From Microbacterium testaceum (lineage in GTDB: Bacteria > Actinomycetota > Actinomycetes > Actinomycetales > Microbacteriaceae), in the NCBI RefSeq assembly GCF_006539145.1, contig NZ_BJML01000002.1:1-64000 (forward strand): 64,000 bases of DNA. The letters run 5' to 3'. The notes beneath the pieces are model-generated. The model saw nothing but the letters and a program-made list of their open reading frames with translations. It had not been told where the DNA came from and searched no databases. Positions within the stretch are counted from its first letter, which is position 1. The number at the start of each line of letters is the position of its first letter. Shown here piece by piece: positions 34,116-44,111 of this stretch. The position numbers were made by a program, and so were the translations under genes.

Positions 34116-35033
34116 TCAGAAGCCGTTGGCCGAGAGCCACTCCTTGGCGATGTCGGCGGACGACTTCTGGTCGACGGTCGACTCGACGTTCATCGCGACG
34201 AGAGCGTCCTCCGTGAGGGCGGCGCTGACCTTGTTCAGCACGTCCGAGACCTCGGAAGCGACCTTCGAGTTGACCACCGGCACGACGTTCGACGCCAGGA
34301 ACAGGCCCTTGGGATCGGTCAGCGTGACCAGGTTGTCGGTCTTGATGCGGGGGTCGGCCGTGTAGACGTTGGCGACCTGGACGGTGCCGGCGACGAGGTC
34401 GTCGACCGTGGTCTCACCGGTGGGCGAGAACTGGACGGTGACGCCGTAGGTCGACTGCAGACCGGTGGGTCCGTAGGGACGCTCGGCGAGTTCGGCGTTG
34501 CCGCCGAGGGTCACACCCGACGTCACCTTCGCGAGGTCGGCGATCGAGGTGAGGCCGTTCGCGTCGGCGAAGGCCTTCGTCACGGTGTACGAGTCCTGGT
34601 CGGTGGCCTGCGACTGGTCGAGGACCTCGAGGCCCTCGGGGAGGGCGGCCGGCAGAGCCGCGTACACGTCGTCGGAGGTGCGCGCGGTGGTGTCCTTCTC
34701 GAAGAACTGCAGCAGATTGCCGGTGTACTCGGGGAAGACCGAGACGGTGCCGTCCTCGAGCAGCGGGATGTACGCGTCGCGCTGACCGATCTGGAACTGG
34801 CGCTTGACGTTCTTGCCGGCACCCTCGAGCGCCTGCGCGTAGATCTCGGCGATGATCTCGTTCGAGTAGTAGGCCTGCGAGCCGACCACGATGGTGTCGC
34901 TCGAGGCGCTGGCGTCGCCACCGCCGTTGCTGAGGGGATCGCTGGAACCGCCGCCGCAACCGGCGAGGGCGAGCGAGGCGACCGCGAGGCCGGCGAACAG
35001 GCCGAGGCCCTTCTTGGTTCGTGCTGTGAACAT
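34116..35033 (-). CDS. Osmoprotectant ABC transporter substrate-binding lipoprotein
   Basis: A 305-residue lipoprotein (lipobox LALAGC, Cys26) of the OpuAC/ProX glycine-betaine/choline-binding family. Family features are VVGSQAYYSNEIIAEIYAQAL (core SNEIIAEIYA), the segment PEYTGNLLQFF and SSADIAKEWLSANGF at the end. The ATG at 35033 begins the signal peptide. It is the last gene of a DUF427-ATPase-permease-permease-binding-protein operon, 40 bases after the second permease. Betaine, choline or carnitine are the expected substrates; the residues do not decide which. Confidence 0.92.
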   Translation of the reverse strand: MFTARTKKGLGLFAGLAVASLALAGCGGGSSDPLSNGGGDASASSDTIVVGSQAYYSNEIIAEIYAQALEGAGKNVKRQFQIGQRDAYIPLLEDGTVSVFPEYTGNLLQFFEKDTTARTSDDVYAALPAALPEGLEVLDQSQATDQDSYTVTKAFADANGLTSIADLAKVTSGVTLGGNAELAERPYGPTGLQSTYGVTVQFSPTGETTVDDLVAGTVQVANVYTADPRIKTDNLVTLTDPKGLFLASNVVPVVNSKVASEVSDVLNKVSAALTEDALVAMNVESTVDQKSSADIAKEWLSANGF

Positions 35034-35073
35034 GGGTGCTCTCTTTTCTGGTGATTCGGGAATCGAGTGTGGG

Positions 35074-35832
35074 TCAGGGGGTCGCCGGAGGCGCGGTCGG
35101 TGCTCCCACGGCGAGGGCTTCGGCGCGACGCTGACGGGAGGAGCGCCGCTGCGGCTGCGCGGAGCCGGCGGCACGGATGCCACGGGGCACGACGAGATGC
35201 TGGAGCAGGGCGAAGAGCCCATCGATGACGAGCGCGAGGACGGCGACGAGGATCGCCCCGCCGATGAGGATGTCGAACCGGCGGAGCGGGATCGCGGCGA
35301 TGATGTACTGTCCGAGCCCGCCGAGGCCGATGTACGCGGCGATCGTGACGGTGGCGAGCACCTGCAGGGTGGCGGCGCGGATGCCGCCGACCAGCAGCGG
35401 CAGGCCGAGCGGCACTTCGATGCGCCACAGGATCTGCGACTCGGTCATGCCCATCGACCGGCCCGCGTCGATCACGCGGCGGTCGATGGCCTCGAAGCCG
35501 GTGTACGCACCGGCGAGCAGGGAGGGAATCGCCAGGACCACGAACGAGATGATCGCGGCCTCGGGCTTGTGCAGGACACCGAGAAGCAGCGTCAGAAGGA
35601 TCAAGAGGCCGAAGGACGGGATCGCGCGAGCGGCGCCCGAGATCGCGACAGCGGTCTCGCGCCCCTTGCCGGTGTGGCCGATGTACCAGCCCAGCGGGAT
35701 GGCGATCGCCCCCGCGATGACCACGGCGATCAGCGTGTACAGCATCTGCACGCCGATGGCCACGGGGATGGAATCGAACTGGCCCGGGTCGCCCGAGAAG
35801 ATCCAGGCGATCGCGTCGCCCACGAGGTTCAT
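35074..35832 (-). CDS. Osmoprotectant ABC transporter permease
   Basis: A 252-residue permease with six predicted membrane segments and the binding-protein-dependent EAA-type loop DAGRSMGMTESQILWRIEVP (core GMTESQILW). The C-terminal tail is Arg/Ala/Pro-rich and cytoplasmic. The ATG start overlaps the stop of the other permease by 4 bases (ATGA). OpuCB/ProW-like. Confidence 0.92.
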   Translation of the reverse strand: MNLVGDAIAWIFSGDPGQFDSIPVAIGVQMLYTLIAVVIAGAIAIPLGWYIGHTGKGRETAVAISGAARAIPSFGLLILLTLLLGVLHKPEAAIISFVVLAIPSLLAGAYTGFEAIDRRVIDAGRSMGMTESQILWRIEVPLGLPLLVGGIRAATLQVLATVTIAAYIGLGGLGQYIIAAIPLRRFDILIGGAILVAVLALVIDGLFALLQHLVVPRGIRAAGSAQPQRRSSRQRRAEALAVGAPTAPPATP

Positions 35833-36509
35833 GCCTTCACCAGCGTTCGGTTGGCCTGACGCGAGACGGTCTTCGTGCCGCGCGTCCAGGGCATGAGCAG
35901 ACGGCCCGCGATCACGAGCAGCAGGTCGATGACCAGCGCGAGCACCACGACGGCGACCACGCCCGCGAAGACCTCGGGGATGATGCGCCGCTGGAGCCCG
36001 TTGGTGAACAGGTAGCCGATGTTCTGGATGCCGACGAGGATGCCGACCGTGGCCAGCGCGATCGTGCTGGCCGAGGCGACGCGCAGGCCCGCGAGCACGA
36101 CGGGGCCGGCCAGCGGGAACTCCACCGCCCAGAAGCGACGGAAGGAGCCGTAGCCGATGGCCGTGGAGGCCTGGCGCACGCCGGCATCCACCGAATCGAG
36201 ACCGTCGGCCACCGCGCGCACGAGGATTGCGACCGCGTAGATCGCGAGGGCGACGATCAGATTCGTCTCGCTGACGATGCTGTACCAGCCGGTGACGACG
36301 GGCACGAGGATCAGCAGGGCGAGGGAGGGGATCGTGTAGAGCAGCCCGGTGATGGTGATGACACCGCTGCGCACGAGTCGGTATCGCCACGCGACCCAGC
36401 CCAGCGGGACGCTCAAGACGAAGCCCGCGATCAGCGCGATGATGCTCTGGCGCAGGTGCACCAGGGTGAGTTCCCCGATCAGGTCGAGGTTGTTGCCGAC
36501 CCAGTTCAC
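35829..36509 (-). CDS. Osmoprotectant ABC transporter permease
   Basis: A 226-residue permease with five to six membrane segments and an EAA-type loop ASTAIGYGSFRRFWAVEFP. The GTG start overlaps the ATPase stop (GTGA) and its own stop overlaps the next permease, so the genes are translationally linked. With the other permease it makes a heterodimeric channel, as in OpuC/YehW-YehY systems. Confidence 0.92.
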   Translation of the reverse strand: MNWVGNNLDLIGELTLVHLRQSIIALIAGFVLSVPLGWVAWRYRLVRSGVITITGLLYTIPSLALLILVPVVTGWYSIVSETNLIVALAIYAVAILVRAVADGLDSVDAGVRQASTAIGYGSFRRFWAVEFPLAGPVVLAGLRVASASTIALATVGILVGIQNIGYLFTNGLQRRIIPEVFAGVVAVVVLALVIDLLLVIAGRLLMPWTRGTKTVSRQANRTLVKA

Positions 36510-37330
36510 GGGTGGGAATCCTCTACGAGCGCACCCTGTGTGCGGCCCTCGGCATCCACGACGACCGTTCCGGTCGCCGTCTGCTTCAGGTGCAGGGCAC
36601 GCTTGCCCTTGACCGCGCCGATGAAGCTCGCGACGAAGTCGCTCGCGGGGTTCTCGACGATCTCGCTGGGGGTTCCGACCTGCGCGATCTTCGCGCCCTT
36701 CTCGAGGATGACGACCTGGTCTCCGAGCAGGAACGCCTCGTCGATGTCGTGCGTGACGAAGACGATGGTCTTGCCGATCTCGCTCTGCAGACGGAGGAGC
36801 TCCTGCTGCAGTTCGTCGCGGACGATCGGGTCGACGGCACCGAAGGGCTCGTCCATGAGAAGGATGTTGGGGTCGGCGGCGAGACCGCGCGCGACGCCCA
36901 CGCGCTGCTGCTGCCCGCCGGAGAGCTGGCTGGGGTATCGGTCGGCCATCGCCGCGTCGAGACCCACCGTCTTCATCAGCTCGAGCGCCCGGGCGCGGGC
37001 CGTCTTGCGGTTCTGCCCCTGCAGCACCGGCACGGTGGCGATGTTGTCGGCCACCGTGAAATGCGGCAGCAGCCCCGAATTCTGCATCACGTAGCCGATG
37101 CTCCGGCGAAGCTGCACCGCGGGCTTGCCGCCGATGTCGGCACCGTCGATGCTGATGGTGCCGGACGACGGCTCGACCATGCGGTTGATCATGCGCAGCA
37201 GCGTCGTCTTGCCGCAGCCGGACGAGCCCACGAAGACGGTCGTCTTGCGCGAGGGGATGACGAGATGTAAGTCGTCGACGGCACGTGTGCCGTCGGGGAA
37301 GACCTTGGAGACGGCCGAGAACTCGATCAT
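36506..37330 (-). CDS. Osmoprotectant ABC transporter ATPase
   Basis: A 274-residue ABC ATPase: Walker A GSSGCGKTT, Q loop GYVMQNSGLLPH, signature LSGGQQQRVGVARGLAADP (core LSGGQQQR), Walker B ILLMDEPFGAVDP and switch His in VTHDIDEA. The family often ends with two CBS domains that sense ionic strength; this one stops after a short beta tail (TGTVVVDAEGRTQG), so ionic-strength gating by CBS is absent. The ATG at 37330 lies 14 bases past the DUF427 stop. Confidence 0.93.
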   Translation of the reverse strand: MIEFSAVSKVFPDGTRAVDDLHLVIPSRKTTVFVGSSGCGKTTLLRMINRMVEPSSGTISIDGADIGGKPAVQLRRSIGYVMQNSGLLPHFTVADNIATVPVLQGQNRKTARARALELMKTVGLDAAMADRYPSQLSGGQQQRVGVARGLAADPNILLMDEPFGAVDPIVRDELQQELLRLQSEIGKTIVFVTHDIDEAFLLGDQVVILEKGAKIAQVGTPSEIVENPASDFVASFIGAVKGKRALHLKQTATGTVVVDAEGRTQGALVEDSHP

Positions 37331-37344
37331 GCGCTCACCCGACC

Positions 37345-37647
37345 TCAGTCGGAGACCACGACCTTCCGGTCGAAGGCGACGTAGCCCGCGAAATCCTTGC
37401 CCACGCGCTCGACGGCTCCGGGGTACAGGTCGGGGTACGACCACGCGCCGTCGGTCAGTTCGGCGCCGTCCAGGGCGACGTTCCAGTACTGAGCCGTGCC
37501 CTTCCAGGGGCAGGTGTACGGGGTGGGGCTCTTGTGCAGGGCACCCTCGCGAACGGACTGCGGCGGGAAGTACCAGTTCCCCTCGATCGAGGCAAGGTCG
37601 TCGCGGTCGGCTTCGGCGATCACGACGCCGTCGAGCACTGCCTTCAT
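37345..37647 (-). CDS. DUF427 domain protein
   Basis: A 100-residue single-domain protein with the DUF427 pattern: NWYFPPQSV, YTCPWKGTAQYWNV and SYPDLYPGA. The family has a small beta-rich fold with conserved Trp, Cys and Pro, but no assigned reaction. GAAGGGGG lies 5 bases before the ATG. It is 14 bases upstream of the osmoprotectant ATPase gene and probably heads that operon, an association worth noting. Confidence 0.88.
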   Translation of the reverse strand: MKAVLDGVVIAEADRDDLASIEGNWYFPPQSVREGALHKSPTPYTCPWKGTAQYWNVALDGAELTDGAWSYPDLYPGAVERVGKDFAGYVAFDRKVVVSD

Positions 37648-37781
37648 GGGAACCCCCTTCGTGGCGTCCCGCGGGCACGGCGCCGAGCGGTGACGGATCA
37701 CTTTCCCCGAGGCTAACGAGGCCGTCGGCACCGAAAGCGCAGATTGCCCCGTGTGTCGACCTGGGCTATGGTGCGGCGCGG

Positions 37782-38714
37782 TCAGACCACGCGGGCGCCG
37801 GGGACGGGCCCGTGCACGTGCAGAGCGACGAGACCGGCGGCGCTGAGGGTGACCTGCAGGTCGATCGCCGAGGCTTCGTCCGCCGCGAGGAACGCCAGCG
37901 TCGGACCCGATCCCGAGACGATCCCCGCCAGGGCACCCGAGCTCTCGCCGCGCTCGAGAACGCGCGCGAGGTCGGGGCGCAGGTGCAGGGCCGGAGCCTG
38001 GAGATCGTTGCGAAGAGTGGCCGCCAGCATTTCCGCGTCGCCCTGGCGGAGAGCGTGCAGCACGTCGCGATCGACCGCGGGAACGCGAGGCGCCGGGCCG
38101 ATGTCGATCGCATGGCGCCGGCGATGCGCGTCGAGCTCGCCGTACACGACGGGGGTCGACATGCCGATGTCGTTGGGGACGAGCACCCAGTCGAATCGTC
38201 CGCGCGCGAGCGCCGGGCTCAGCTGGTCGCCGCGACCGGTACCGACGGCGGTCCCCCCGAGCAGCGCGAAAGGCACATCGGCACCGAGCCGAGCCGCGAG
38301 ACGCACGAGCTCGCTCGTCGGCGTGCCGAGGCCCCAGAGGGCATCGCATGCCACGAGCGCCGCAGCCGCATCGGCGGATCCGCCGCCCATGCCACCGGCG
38401 ACGGGGACGGCCTTGCGTACAGCGAGGTGAGCGCCGCGGTCGACACCGGCGGTCTGCGCGAGCAGACGAGCGGCACGGACGGCGAGATTGCGGTCGTCGG
38501 TGGGCACGCCCTCGACGTCGACCGGGCCGCGTGCGGCGACCTCGATCGTGATGTCGTCAGCGGGGGTTGCGACCATCTCCTCGTACAGCGAGACCGCCTG
38601 GAACGCGGTCGCGAGCTCGTGATAGCCGTCGTCCTGCACATCGCCGACCTCGAGGAAGACGTTGATCTTGCCGGGGGCACGAACGCGGACGGATGCCGGT
38701 ATGTGCATGCTCAT
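37782..38714 (-). CDS. ispE: 4-diphosphocytidyl-2-C-methyl-D-erythritol kinase
   Basis: A 310-residue GHMP kinase of the MEP isoprenoid pathway. The N-terminal [12 protein letters not shown] and DGYHEL motifs and the phosphate loop [15 protein letters not shown] are intact, and GSGPTLAFL near the C-terminus is the third GHMP motif. The ATG at 38714 has GGGAG 5 bases upstream. In most actinobacteria ispE follows ksgA directly; here two unrelated genes (38956-41422) separate them. Confidence 0.95.
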   Translation of the reverse strand: MSMHIPASVRVRAPGKINVFLEVGDVQDDGYHELATAFQAVSLYEEMVATPADDITIEVAARGPVDVEGVPTDDRNLAVRAARLLAQTAGVDRGAHLAVRKAVPVAGGMGGGSADAAAALVACDALWGLGTPTSELVRLAARLGADVPFALLGGTAVGTGRGDQLSPALARGRFDWVLVPNDIGMSTPVVYGELDAHRRRHAIDIGPAPRVPAVDRDVLHALRQGDAEMLAATLRNDLQAPALHLRPDLARVLERGESSGALAGIVSGSGPTLAFLAADEASAIDLQVTLSAAGLVALHVHGPVPGARVV

Positions 38715-38955
38715 CGCGTCTCCCGTCGTCCCGCGCGCCGGTCGCGCTCACCGTGTGCGAGACTGGAACGTCGGCCCGCTTCCCGCCGTCGCTCGCAAGG
38801 CGGTACGGGGAGGTCCGGGCCGGAGCGAGCGATCTGAGTCACTCTTCGACAGTAGTGCTCCGCTCCCCGTCGATCGGCGCCGTCGCCGAAACGTCCGCGA
38901 AACCCCGGAACCTTACGGTGTCCGGAACCCGTCCCCGACCCCCTGAGGAGGCAGC
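38715..38955. other. Divergent intergenic region ispE / Stealth gene
   Basis: No gene is seen in these 241 bases. They must carry divergent promoters. A CTGAGGAGG ribosome binding site precedes the ATG at 38956. No clear -35/-10 pair or palindrome was found. Confidence 0.4.
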
Positions 38956-40536
38956 ATGCGCCCGATGGTCCCCCTGTCGATCGACACCGACCCCTGGCGC
39001 GCCCTGCTGTCCCGGTCCGATATCCGCATGCACGACGGCATCCTGCACGTCGTGGACGACTCCTCGACGCCCGCGATGGCCGAGCGCGACGACCTGCTCA
39101 CGGCGGCGTCCGCGATCGAAGCTGCGGGTGTGCGGGTTCTGCTGGTGCGCGATGCGAATCGCCGCCCCAAGCTGGTGGTCGACACCGCCGATGCCGCGAC
39201 CGCCCTCGCGGCGCTGCGCGATCCCGACCTCGGCCCGATGTACCTCAAGGCCCGTGGTGAAGACCCCGTGCCCGCGCACAGCGTCGAGCCCGCCCCCGGG
39301 TCGGTGCAGGCCTACGCGGTCTTCCGCCCGCGCACCTCGACCGAAGGCTCGTACCGGTACGGCTCCGCGTTGGCTCCGCGGATGGAGCTCTGGCGCTTCG
39401 GCGACAAGACCATCGAGGCACCCCGCCCGAGCGCCCTCACCCGCCGCAAATTCGCCGCCGCCGACCTCGATCTGGTCGAGGTCGAGCGCTACGGCCGCCG
39501 CTGGATGACGGTCTCGGGCATGTTCGACCCCCACCCGAACGAGTTCACCGCCGACGTCGACATGGTCTTCTCGTGGGTCGACGGGTCGTCGAGTGAGTTC
39601 CAGCGCCAGCGGGCCGCGCGCATGAAGGGCTATGTCGTGGGTGACGGCGACGACAACGCCGCCCGATACCGCCAGGTCGACGAGCTGCGCTACGCGCTGC
39701 GGAGCGTGCACATGTACGCGCCGTGGGTGCGCCGCATCTTCATCGCGACCGACTCCCCCACCCCCGAGTGGCTCGCCGACCACCCCAAGGTGACGATCGT
39801 ACGCAGCGAGGAGTTCTTCGCCGATCCCTCGGTGCTGCCCACCCACAACTCCCACGCCGTCGAGGCGCAGCTGCACCGCATCCCGGGTCTGGCCGAGCAC
39901 TTCCTCTACAGCAACGACGACATGTTCTTCGGTCGCCCCGTCACTCCGGAGCTGTTCTTCAGCGGCGGCGGGGTGAGCCGCTTCGTCGAGAGCGGCGTGC
40001 GCATCGGCAGCGGACCGGCGCATGTCGATCGCTCGGGGCACGACAACGGCCTGCGCGTGAACCGCGCCCTGCTGAAGGAGCGATTCGGTCGCATCATCAC
40101 ACTCGATCTCGAGCACTGTGCGACCCCGCTGCGACGCTCGGTGGCCTTCGAGCTCGAGCAGGAGTTCGCCGACGACTACGCCCGCACCGCCGCGAGCCGG
40201 TTCCGTTCGGCCACCGACATCTCGGTGACGAACAGCCTGTACCACTACTACGCACTGGCGACCGGGCGCGCGATCATCACGACCGAGCCCCGCACCCGCT
40301 ACGTGCAGACCACGCAGCTCGACTCGCTGCGCACCATGGAGCGCCTCGTCTCGCGCCGCGATACCGACATGTTCTGCCTCAACGACGGCAGCGTGCCCGA
40401 GATCCCCGAAGAGGTGCGCGTCCCCGCGCTCCGGGCGTGCCTCGAGCGCTACTTCCCCGTCGCCGCCCCGTGGGAGAAGAGCTCGGTCAGCGAAGGATCG
40501 GCAACGGCGTCGTCGGCGGCGACACCGGTCCGCTGA
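38956..40536 (+). CDS. Stealth-family sugar-phosphate transferase
   Basis: A 526-residue protein with the Stealth conserved regions: CR1 [11 protein letters not shown] near residue 200, CR2 from [19 protein letters not shown] (core DELRYALRS) through RRIFIATDS to [13 protein letters not shown], then CR3 and CR4 ([11 protein letters not shown]). Stealth proteins transfer hexose 1-phosphates onto polysaccharides, as in actinobacterial capsule synthesis and animal GlcNAc-1-phosphotransferase. The first 190 residues are a separate N-terminal domain. There is no membrane segment. The 3' end overlaps the convergent phosphodiesterase gene by 50 bases. It stands alone, without other capsule genes nearby. 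Confidence 0.9.
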   Translation: MRPMVPLSIDTDPWRALLSRSDIRMHDGILHVVDDSSTPAMAERDDLLTAASAIEAAGVRVLLVRDANRRPKLVVDTADAATALAALRDPDLGPMYLKARGEDPVPAHSVEPAPGSVQAYAVFRPRTSTEGSYRYGSALAPRMELWRFGDKTIEAPRPSALTRRKFAAADLDLVEVERYGRRWMTVSGMFDPHPNEFTADVDMVFSWVDGSSSEFQRQRAARMKGYVVGDGDDNAARYRQVDELRYALRSVHMYAPWVRRIFIATDSPTPEWLADHPKVTIVRSEEFFADPSVLPTHNSHAVEAQLHRIPGLAEHFLYSNDDMFFGRPVTPELFFSGGGVSRFVESGVRIGSGPAHVDRSGHDNGLRVNRALLKERFGRIITLDLEHCATPLRRSVAFELEQEFADDYARTAASRFRSATDISVTNSLYHYYALATGRAIITTEPRTRYVQTTQLDSLRTMERLVSRRDTDMFCLNDGSVPEIPEEVRVPALRACLERYFPVAAPWEKSSVSEGSATASSAATPVR

Positions 40537-41422
40537 ACGCCCGCGACGTCGGGACGACGATCCCGGCGTCGCGGAGGCGCCGCTGGGATTCATCAGCGTC
40601 GACGTACTGCAACGCCGCACTGGTGGCGAGCGGTACGACCGAGTGGACCACCGTCTCGTCGTAGACGTGCACGATGTTGAAGCCCTGCGCGGCGTCCTGC
40701 GGGCGCGTCCCGCCCACCGGGACCATGAGGTCCTGGGTGTAGCAGGTGGCCGAAGCGACCGAGACCGGGATGCCGGCGAAGGTCGCGAACGTGGAGTAGT
40801 GCAGGTGTCCGGCGAGGATTGCCCGTACATCGCTGCCGCGCAGCACCGCGGCCAGGCTCCGTTGGTCACGCAGCTCGACGGAGGCGGCGAGGTCGAGCAC
40901 GCTGGGCACGGGCGGGTGGTGCATCGCGAGGATCGTGCCGAGCGGGGCCGGCGTCGCTAGGACCTCGGCGAGCCACTGCAGCTGGGCGGCGGTGACCTCG
41001 CCGTGGTGCGCGCCGGGGACCGAGGTGTCGAGGGTCACGATGCGCAGCCCGTCGAACTCGTCGACGCGATCGACCGGAGCGGTCGCCTCGGCGTCGTCGC
41101 CGGGAAGCAGCCGCGACCGGAAGGCGGCGCGGTCGTCGTGGTTGCCCATGACCCAGACCACGCGCGTCTGCAGACGCTCGGCGAGCGGTTCGACCAATGC
41201 GCGGACGCGATCGTAGGCGTCGGTCTCACCGAAATCAGCGAGGTCGCCCGTGAACACCAGGGCGTTCGGACGGATACCCGAGGCGTCGATGGCCTCGACC
41301 GCGCGAGCGAGGTACGCCTCGGAGTCGACGTCGTCATAGAGCGGTGCACCGCCAGCGCGAAGGTGGGTGTCGCTCAGGTGGAGCAGCACATGTTCGGCTC
41401 GGGGGTACTCGGCGTAGCGCAT
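40487..41422 (-). CDS. Metallophosphoesterase, class III cyclic nucleotide phosphodiesterase type
   Basis: A 311-residue calcineurin-like enzyme with the full dinuclear metal site: LSDTH (Asp18, His20), [21 protein letters not shown] and GHLHYSTFA. The order fits CpdA-like class III phosphodiesterases, so cAMP or another phosphodiester is a likely substrate. The ATG has GAGAGG 6 bases upstream. It ends inside the convergent Stealth gene (50-base overlap). Confidence 0.88.
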   Translation of the reverse strand: MRYAEYPRAEHVLLHLSDTHLRAGGAPLYDDVDSEAYLARAVEAIDASGIRPNALVFTGDLADFGETDAYDRVRALVEPLAERLQTRVVWVMGNHDDRAAFRSRLLPGDDAEATAPVDRVDEFDGLRIVTLDTSVPGAHHGEVTAAQLQWLAEVLATPAPLGTILAMHHPPVPSVLDLAASVELRDQRSLAAVLRGSDVRAILAGHLHYSTFATFAGIPVSVASATCYTQDLMVPVGGTRPQDAAQGFNIVHVYDETVVHSVVPLATSAALQYVDADESQRRLRDAGIVVPTSRAFSGPVSPPTTPLPILR

Positions 41423-41589
41423 CTCGATCCTCTCGGGTCGTCGGGTACGACCTCGTCACCGGCGTGATGCTCCCGGTTGGCTCGAAATGTTACAGACATG
41501 TTTCCGGAACGCGTGATGAACACGTCGAGAATTCACCCGACGGATGACGCCCGGTCGGGCAGGGTCGCCGGTCCGACCCGGCGCACCGG

Positions 41590-42429
41590 TCAGAGCGCGG
41601 CGATGCGAGCGTAATCCTCGACCGTGAGCTGTTCCCCGCGCAGCGTGGGGTCGACGCCCGCCGCTTCGAGCGCCTCCGCCGCCTGGGCAGCCGTGCCGCC
41701 CAGCACTCCCGAAAGCGCCTGCCGGAGCATCTTGCGGCGCTGCTGGAACGCGGCATCCACGATCTGGAAGGTACGGCGGCGGTGCTCCTCGGTACCGCGG
41801 GGTTCGGCATCCCGATCGAAGCCGACCAGCACGCTGTCGACATTGGGCACGGGCCAGAACACCTGACGCGACACGGTGCCCGCCAATCGCCACGACCCGT
41901 ACCAGGCGGCCTTGACGCTCGGGGCGCCGTAGACCTTCGACCCGGGAGGCGCGGCGAGGCGCTCCCCCACCTCGGCCTGCACCATGACGACGCCGCGCTG
42001 CAAGTAGGGAAATGTCTCGAGGAAGTGCAGGAGGACCGGCACCGACACGTTGTAGGGCAGGTTCGCGACCAGCACGCTCGGTTCGCCCGGCAGCGCGTCG
42101 ACGCGAAGCGCGTCCGCATCGATCACCGTGAGCCGGTCGGCGGGGACATCGTGAGCGGCAGCGGTGGCGGGAAGCTGCTCGGCGAGACGGTGGTCGATCT
42201 CGACGGCGACGACCGAGGCGCCCGTCTCGAGGATGGCCAGAGTGAGGGATCCCAGACCGGGGCCGATCTCGACGACACGATCGGATGCCGTGACCCGCGC
42301 CGCCTGCACGATTTTGCGCACCGTGTTGGCATCGACGACGAAGTTCTGCCCGAGCTTCTTGGTGGGAGTGACGTCGAGGTCGGCGGCGAGCCGACGGATC
42401 TCGGCGGCACCGAGCAGGGAAACGGGCAT
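41590..42429 (-). CDS. ksgA: 16S rRNA (adenine-N6,N6)-dimethyltransferase
   Basis: A 279-residue SAM-dependent enzyme that dimethylates two adjacent adenines near the 3' end of 16S rRNA. It has KKLGQNFVVDANT, EIGPGLGSLTLAILE and the catalytic NLPYN motif. The ATG at 42429 is preceded by TACAGT and 6 bases with no ribosome binding site, so it is probably leaderless. Usually beside ispE and tatD/metG; this order is interrupted on both sides here. Confidence 0.95.
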   Translation of the reverse strand: MPVSLLGAAEIRRLAADLDVTPTKKLGQNFVVDANTVRKIVQAARVTASDRVVEIGPGLGSLTLAILETGASVVAVEIDHRLAEQLPATAAAHDVPADRLTVIDADALRVDALPGEPSVLVANLPYNVSVPVLLHFLETFPYLQRGVVMVQAEVGERLAAPPGSKVYGAPSVKAAWYGSWRLAGTVSRQVFWPVPNVDSVLVGFDRDAEPRGTEEHRRRTFQIVDAAFQQRRKMLRQALSGVLGGTAAQAAEALEAAGVDPTLRGEQLTVEDYARIAAL

Positions 42430-42496
42430 TGTTCCACTGTAGTCAGCGATCCCGCCAGTGCCCGACGCGCCGAACGGGCAGGAGTAGCGTGATCAG

Positions 42497-43957
42497 GTGA
42501 GTCAAACGCAGTCCATCCCCTCGAACGCCTTCACCCTCAGAAGCCCGTACGGGCGACGAGCCATCGGTCTCTCGCTCGCGGCCGCGGTGGGCGGTTTCCT
42601 CTTCGGTTTCGACTCCTCGGTCATCAACGGCGCGGTCGACGCCGTCCAGGGCAACTTCGAGCTCTCGCAGGTGCTGACCGGCTTCGTCGTCGCCGTCGCC
42701 CTTCTCGGGTGCGCCGTCGGCGCTGTCGTCGCCGGCGCCCTGTCGGACCGCTGGGGACGGCTGAAGGTTATGCTGCTCGGCGCCGTGCTGTTCTTCGTCT
42801 CGTCCATCGGCGCGGCCCTCACGTTCAGCGTTCCGGATCTCATCCTGTGGCGTGTGATGAGCGGCCTGGGCATCGGCATCGCCTCGGTCGTCGCGCCCGC
42901 CTACATCGCAGAGGTCGCCCCGCGCCAGATCCGCGGTTCGCTCGCCTCGCTGCAGCAGCTCGCGATCACGCTCGGTATCTTCGGCGCCCTGCTGTCCGAC
43001 GCTCTGCTCGCCAACACCGCCGGTGGCGCGGCCAACCAGCTGTGGCTGGGCATGGAGGCCTGGCGCTGGATGTTCCTCGTCGGTGTGGTCCCGGCCGCCG
43101 TCTACGGCATCCTGTCGTTCACGGTCCCCGAATCGCCCCGATATCTGCTCTCGAAGGGCAAGCGCGACGAAGCAAAGGCGATCTTCTCGCGCCTCGTGCC
43201 GCCCGCCGACCTCGACAAGACGATGAACGAGCTGTCGAGCGCGATCGAGGCCGACCGCAAGAACAAGAACGTCTCTCTGCGCGGTCCCGTGCTGGGGCTT
43301 CAGGGAATCGTCTGGACCGGCATCCTCCTGTCGATGTTCCAGCAGTTCGTCGGCATCAACGTGATCTTCTACTACTCCACGACCCTGTGGAAGGCGGTCG
43401 GTTTCGATGAGAGCAACTCGCTGCTGATCTCTGTCATCACCTCGGTCACCAACGTCGTCGTCACGTTCGTCGCGATCTTCCTGGTCGACAGGGTGGGGCG
43501 CAAGCCCATCCTCCTGACCGGCTCTGTGCTGATGACCGTCTCGCTCGGCGCGATGGCTCTCTCGTTCGCCTTCGCCACCGGCTCGGGCGAGAACGTCTCG
43601 CTCCCCGCCCCGTGGGGCGGAGTGGCCCTCGTCGCCGCAAACGTCTTCGTCGTGGGCTTCGGCGCCTCCTGGGGCCCGCTGGTCTGGGTGCTGCTCGGCG
43701 AGATCTTCCCGAGCCGCATCCGCGGCAAGGCTCTCGGCGTCGCCGCCGGAGCGCAGTGGATCGCCAACTTCGCGATCACCGTCTCGTTCCCGGCGATGTC
43801 GGGATGGTCGCTCCCTCTCACCTACGGCATGTACGCCCTGTTCGCGGCCCTGTCGTTCGTCTACGTCGCCCTGCGAATCCCCGAGACGAAGGGGATGGAG
43901 CTCGAGCAGACCGAGACGCTCTTCGTCCGCAAGCCGAAGGCGAAGGCCAAGGCCTGA
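42497..43957 (+). CDS. MFS sugar porter (sugar:proton symporter)
   Basis: A 486-residue protein with twelve membrane segments and sugar-porter signatures: GGFLFGFDSSVINGA, GALSDRWGRLKVM, PESPRYLLSKGK, QQFVGINVIFYYS and PETKGMELEQ. Xylose, galactose or glucose are typical substrates of this group. The GTG start has TAGCGT 6 bases upstream and no ribosome binding site. It is a single gene between ksgA and tatD and ends with a strong terminator. Confidence 0.92.
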   Translation: MSQTQSIPSNAFTLRSPYGRRAIGLSLAAAVGGFLFGFDSSVINGAVDAVQGNFELSQVLTGFVVAVALLGCAVGAVVAGALSDRWGRLKVMLLGAVLFFVSSIGAALTFSVPDLILWRVMSGLGIGIASVVAPAYIAEVAPRQIRGSLASLQQLAITLGIFGALLSDALLANTAGGAANQLWLGMEAWRWMFLVGVVPAAVYGILSFTVPESPRYLLSKGKRDEAKAIFSRLVPPADLDKTMNELSSAIEADRKNKNVSLRGPVLGLQGIVWTGILLSMFQQFVGINVIFYYSTTLWKAVGFDESNSLLISVITSVTNVVVTFVAIFLVDRVGRKPILLTGSVLMTVSLGAMALSFAFATGSGENVSLPAPWGGVALVAANVFVVGFGASWGPLVWVLLGEIFPSRIRGKALGVAAGAQWIANFAITVSFPAMSGWSLPLTYGMYALFAALSFVYVALRIPETKGMELEQTETLFVRKPKAKAKA

Positions 43958-43969
43958 TCCCGGATGCCA

Positions 43970-44001
43970 GAAGGCCGGCGCCCCGCGGGGTGCCGGCCTT
44001 C
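43970..44001 (+). terminator. Terminator of the sugar porter gene
   Basis: A stem GAAGGCCGGC (43970-43979) with GCCGGCCTTC (43992-44001), continued inside by CCCC/GGGG, begins 13 bases past the stop and is followed by a short T-containing run. Confidence 0.8.
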
Positions 44002-44111
44002 GTCGTTCCGGTGTCGTCTGCGCCCGCCTGGTCTCCGTGATCCGTACAAGCTCCGCCGAGTCCGCGCGAGACCCTCCCAGACGGCGCGAATCGCGGACGA
44101 TCCGCGCGTGT

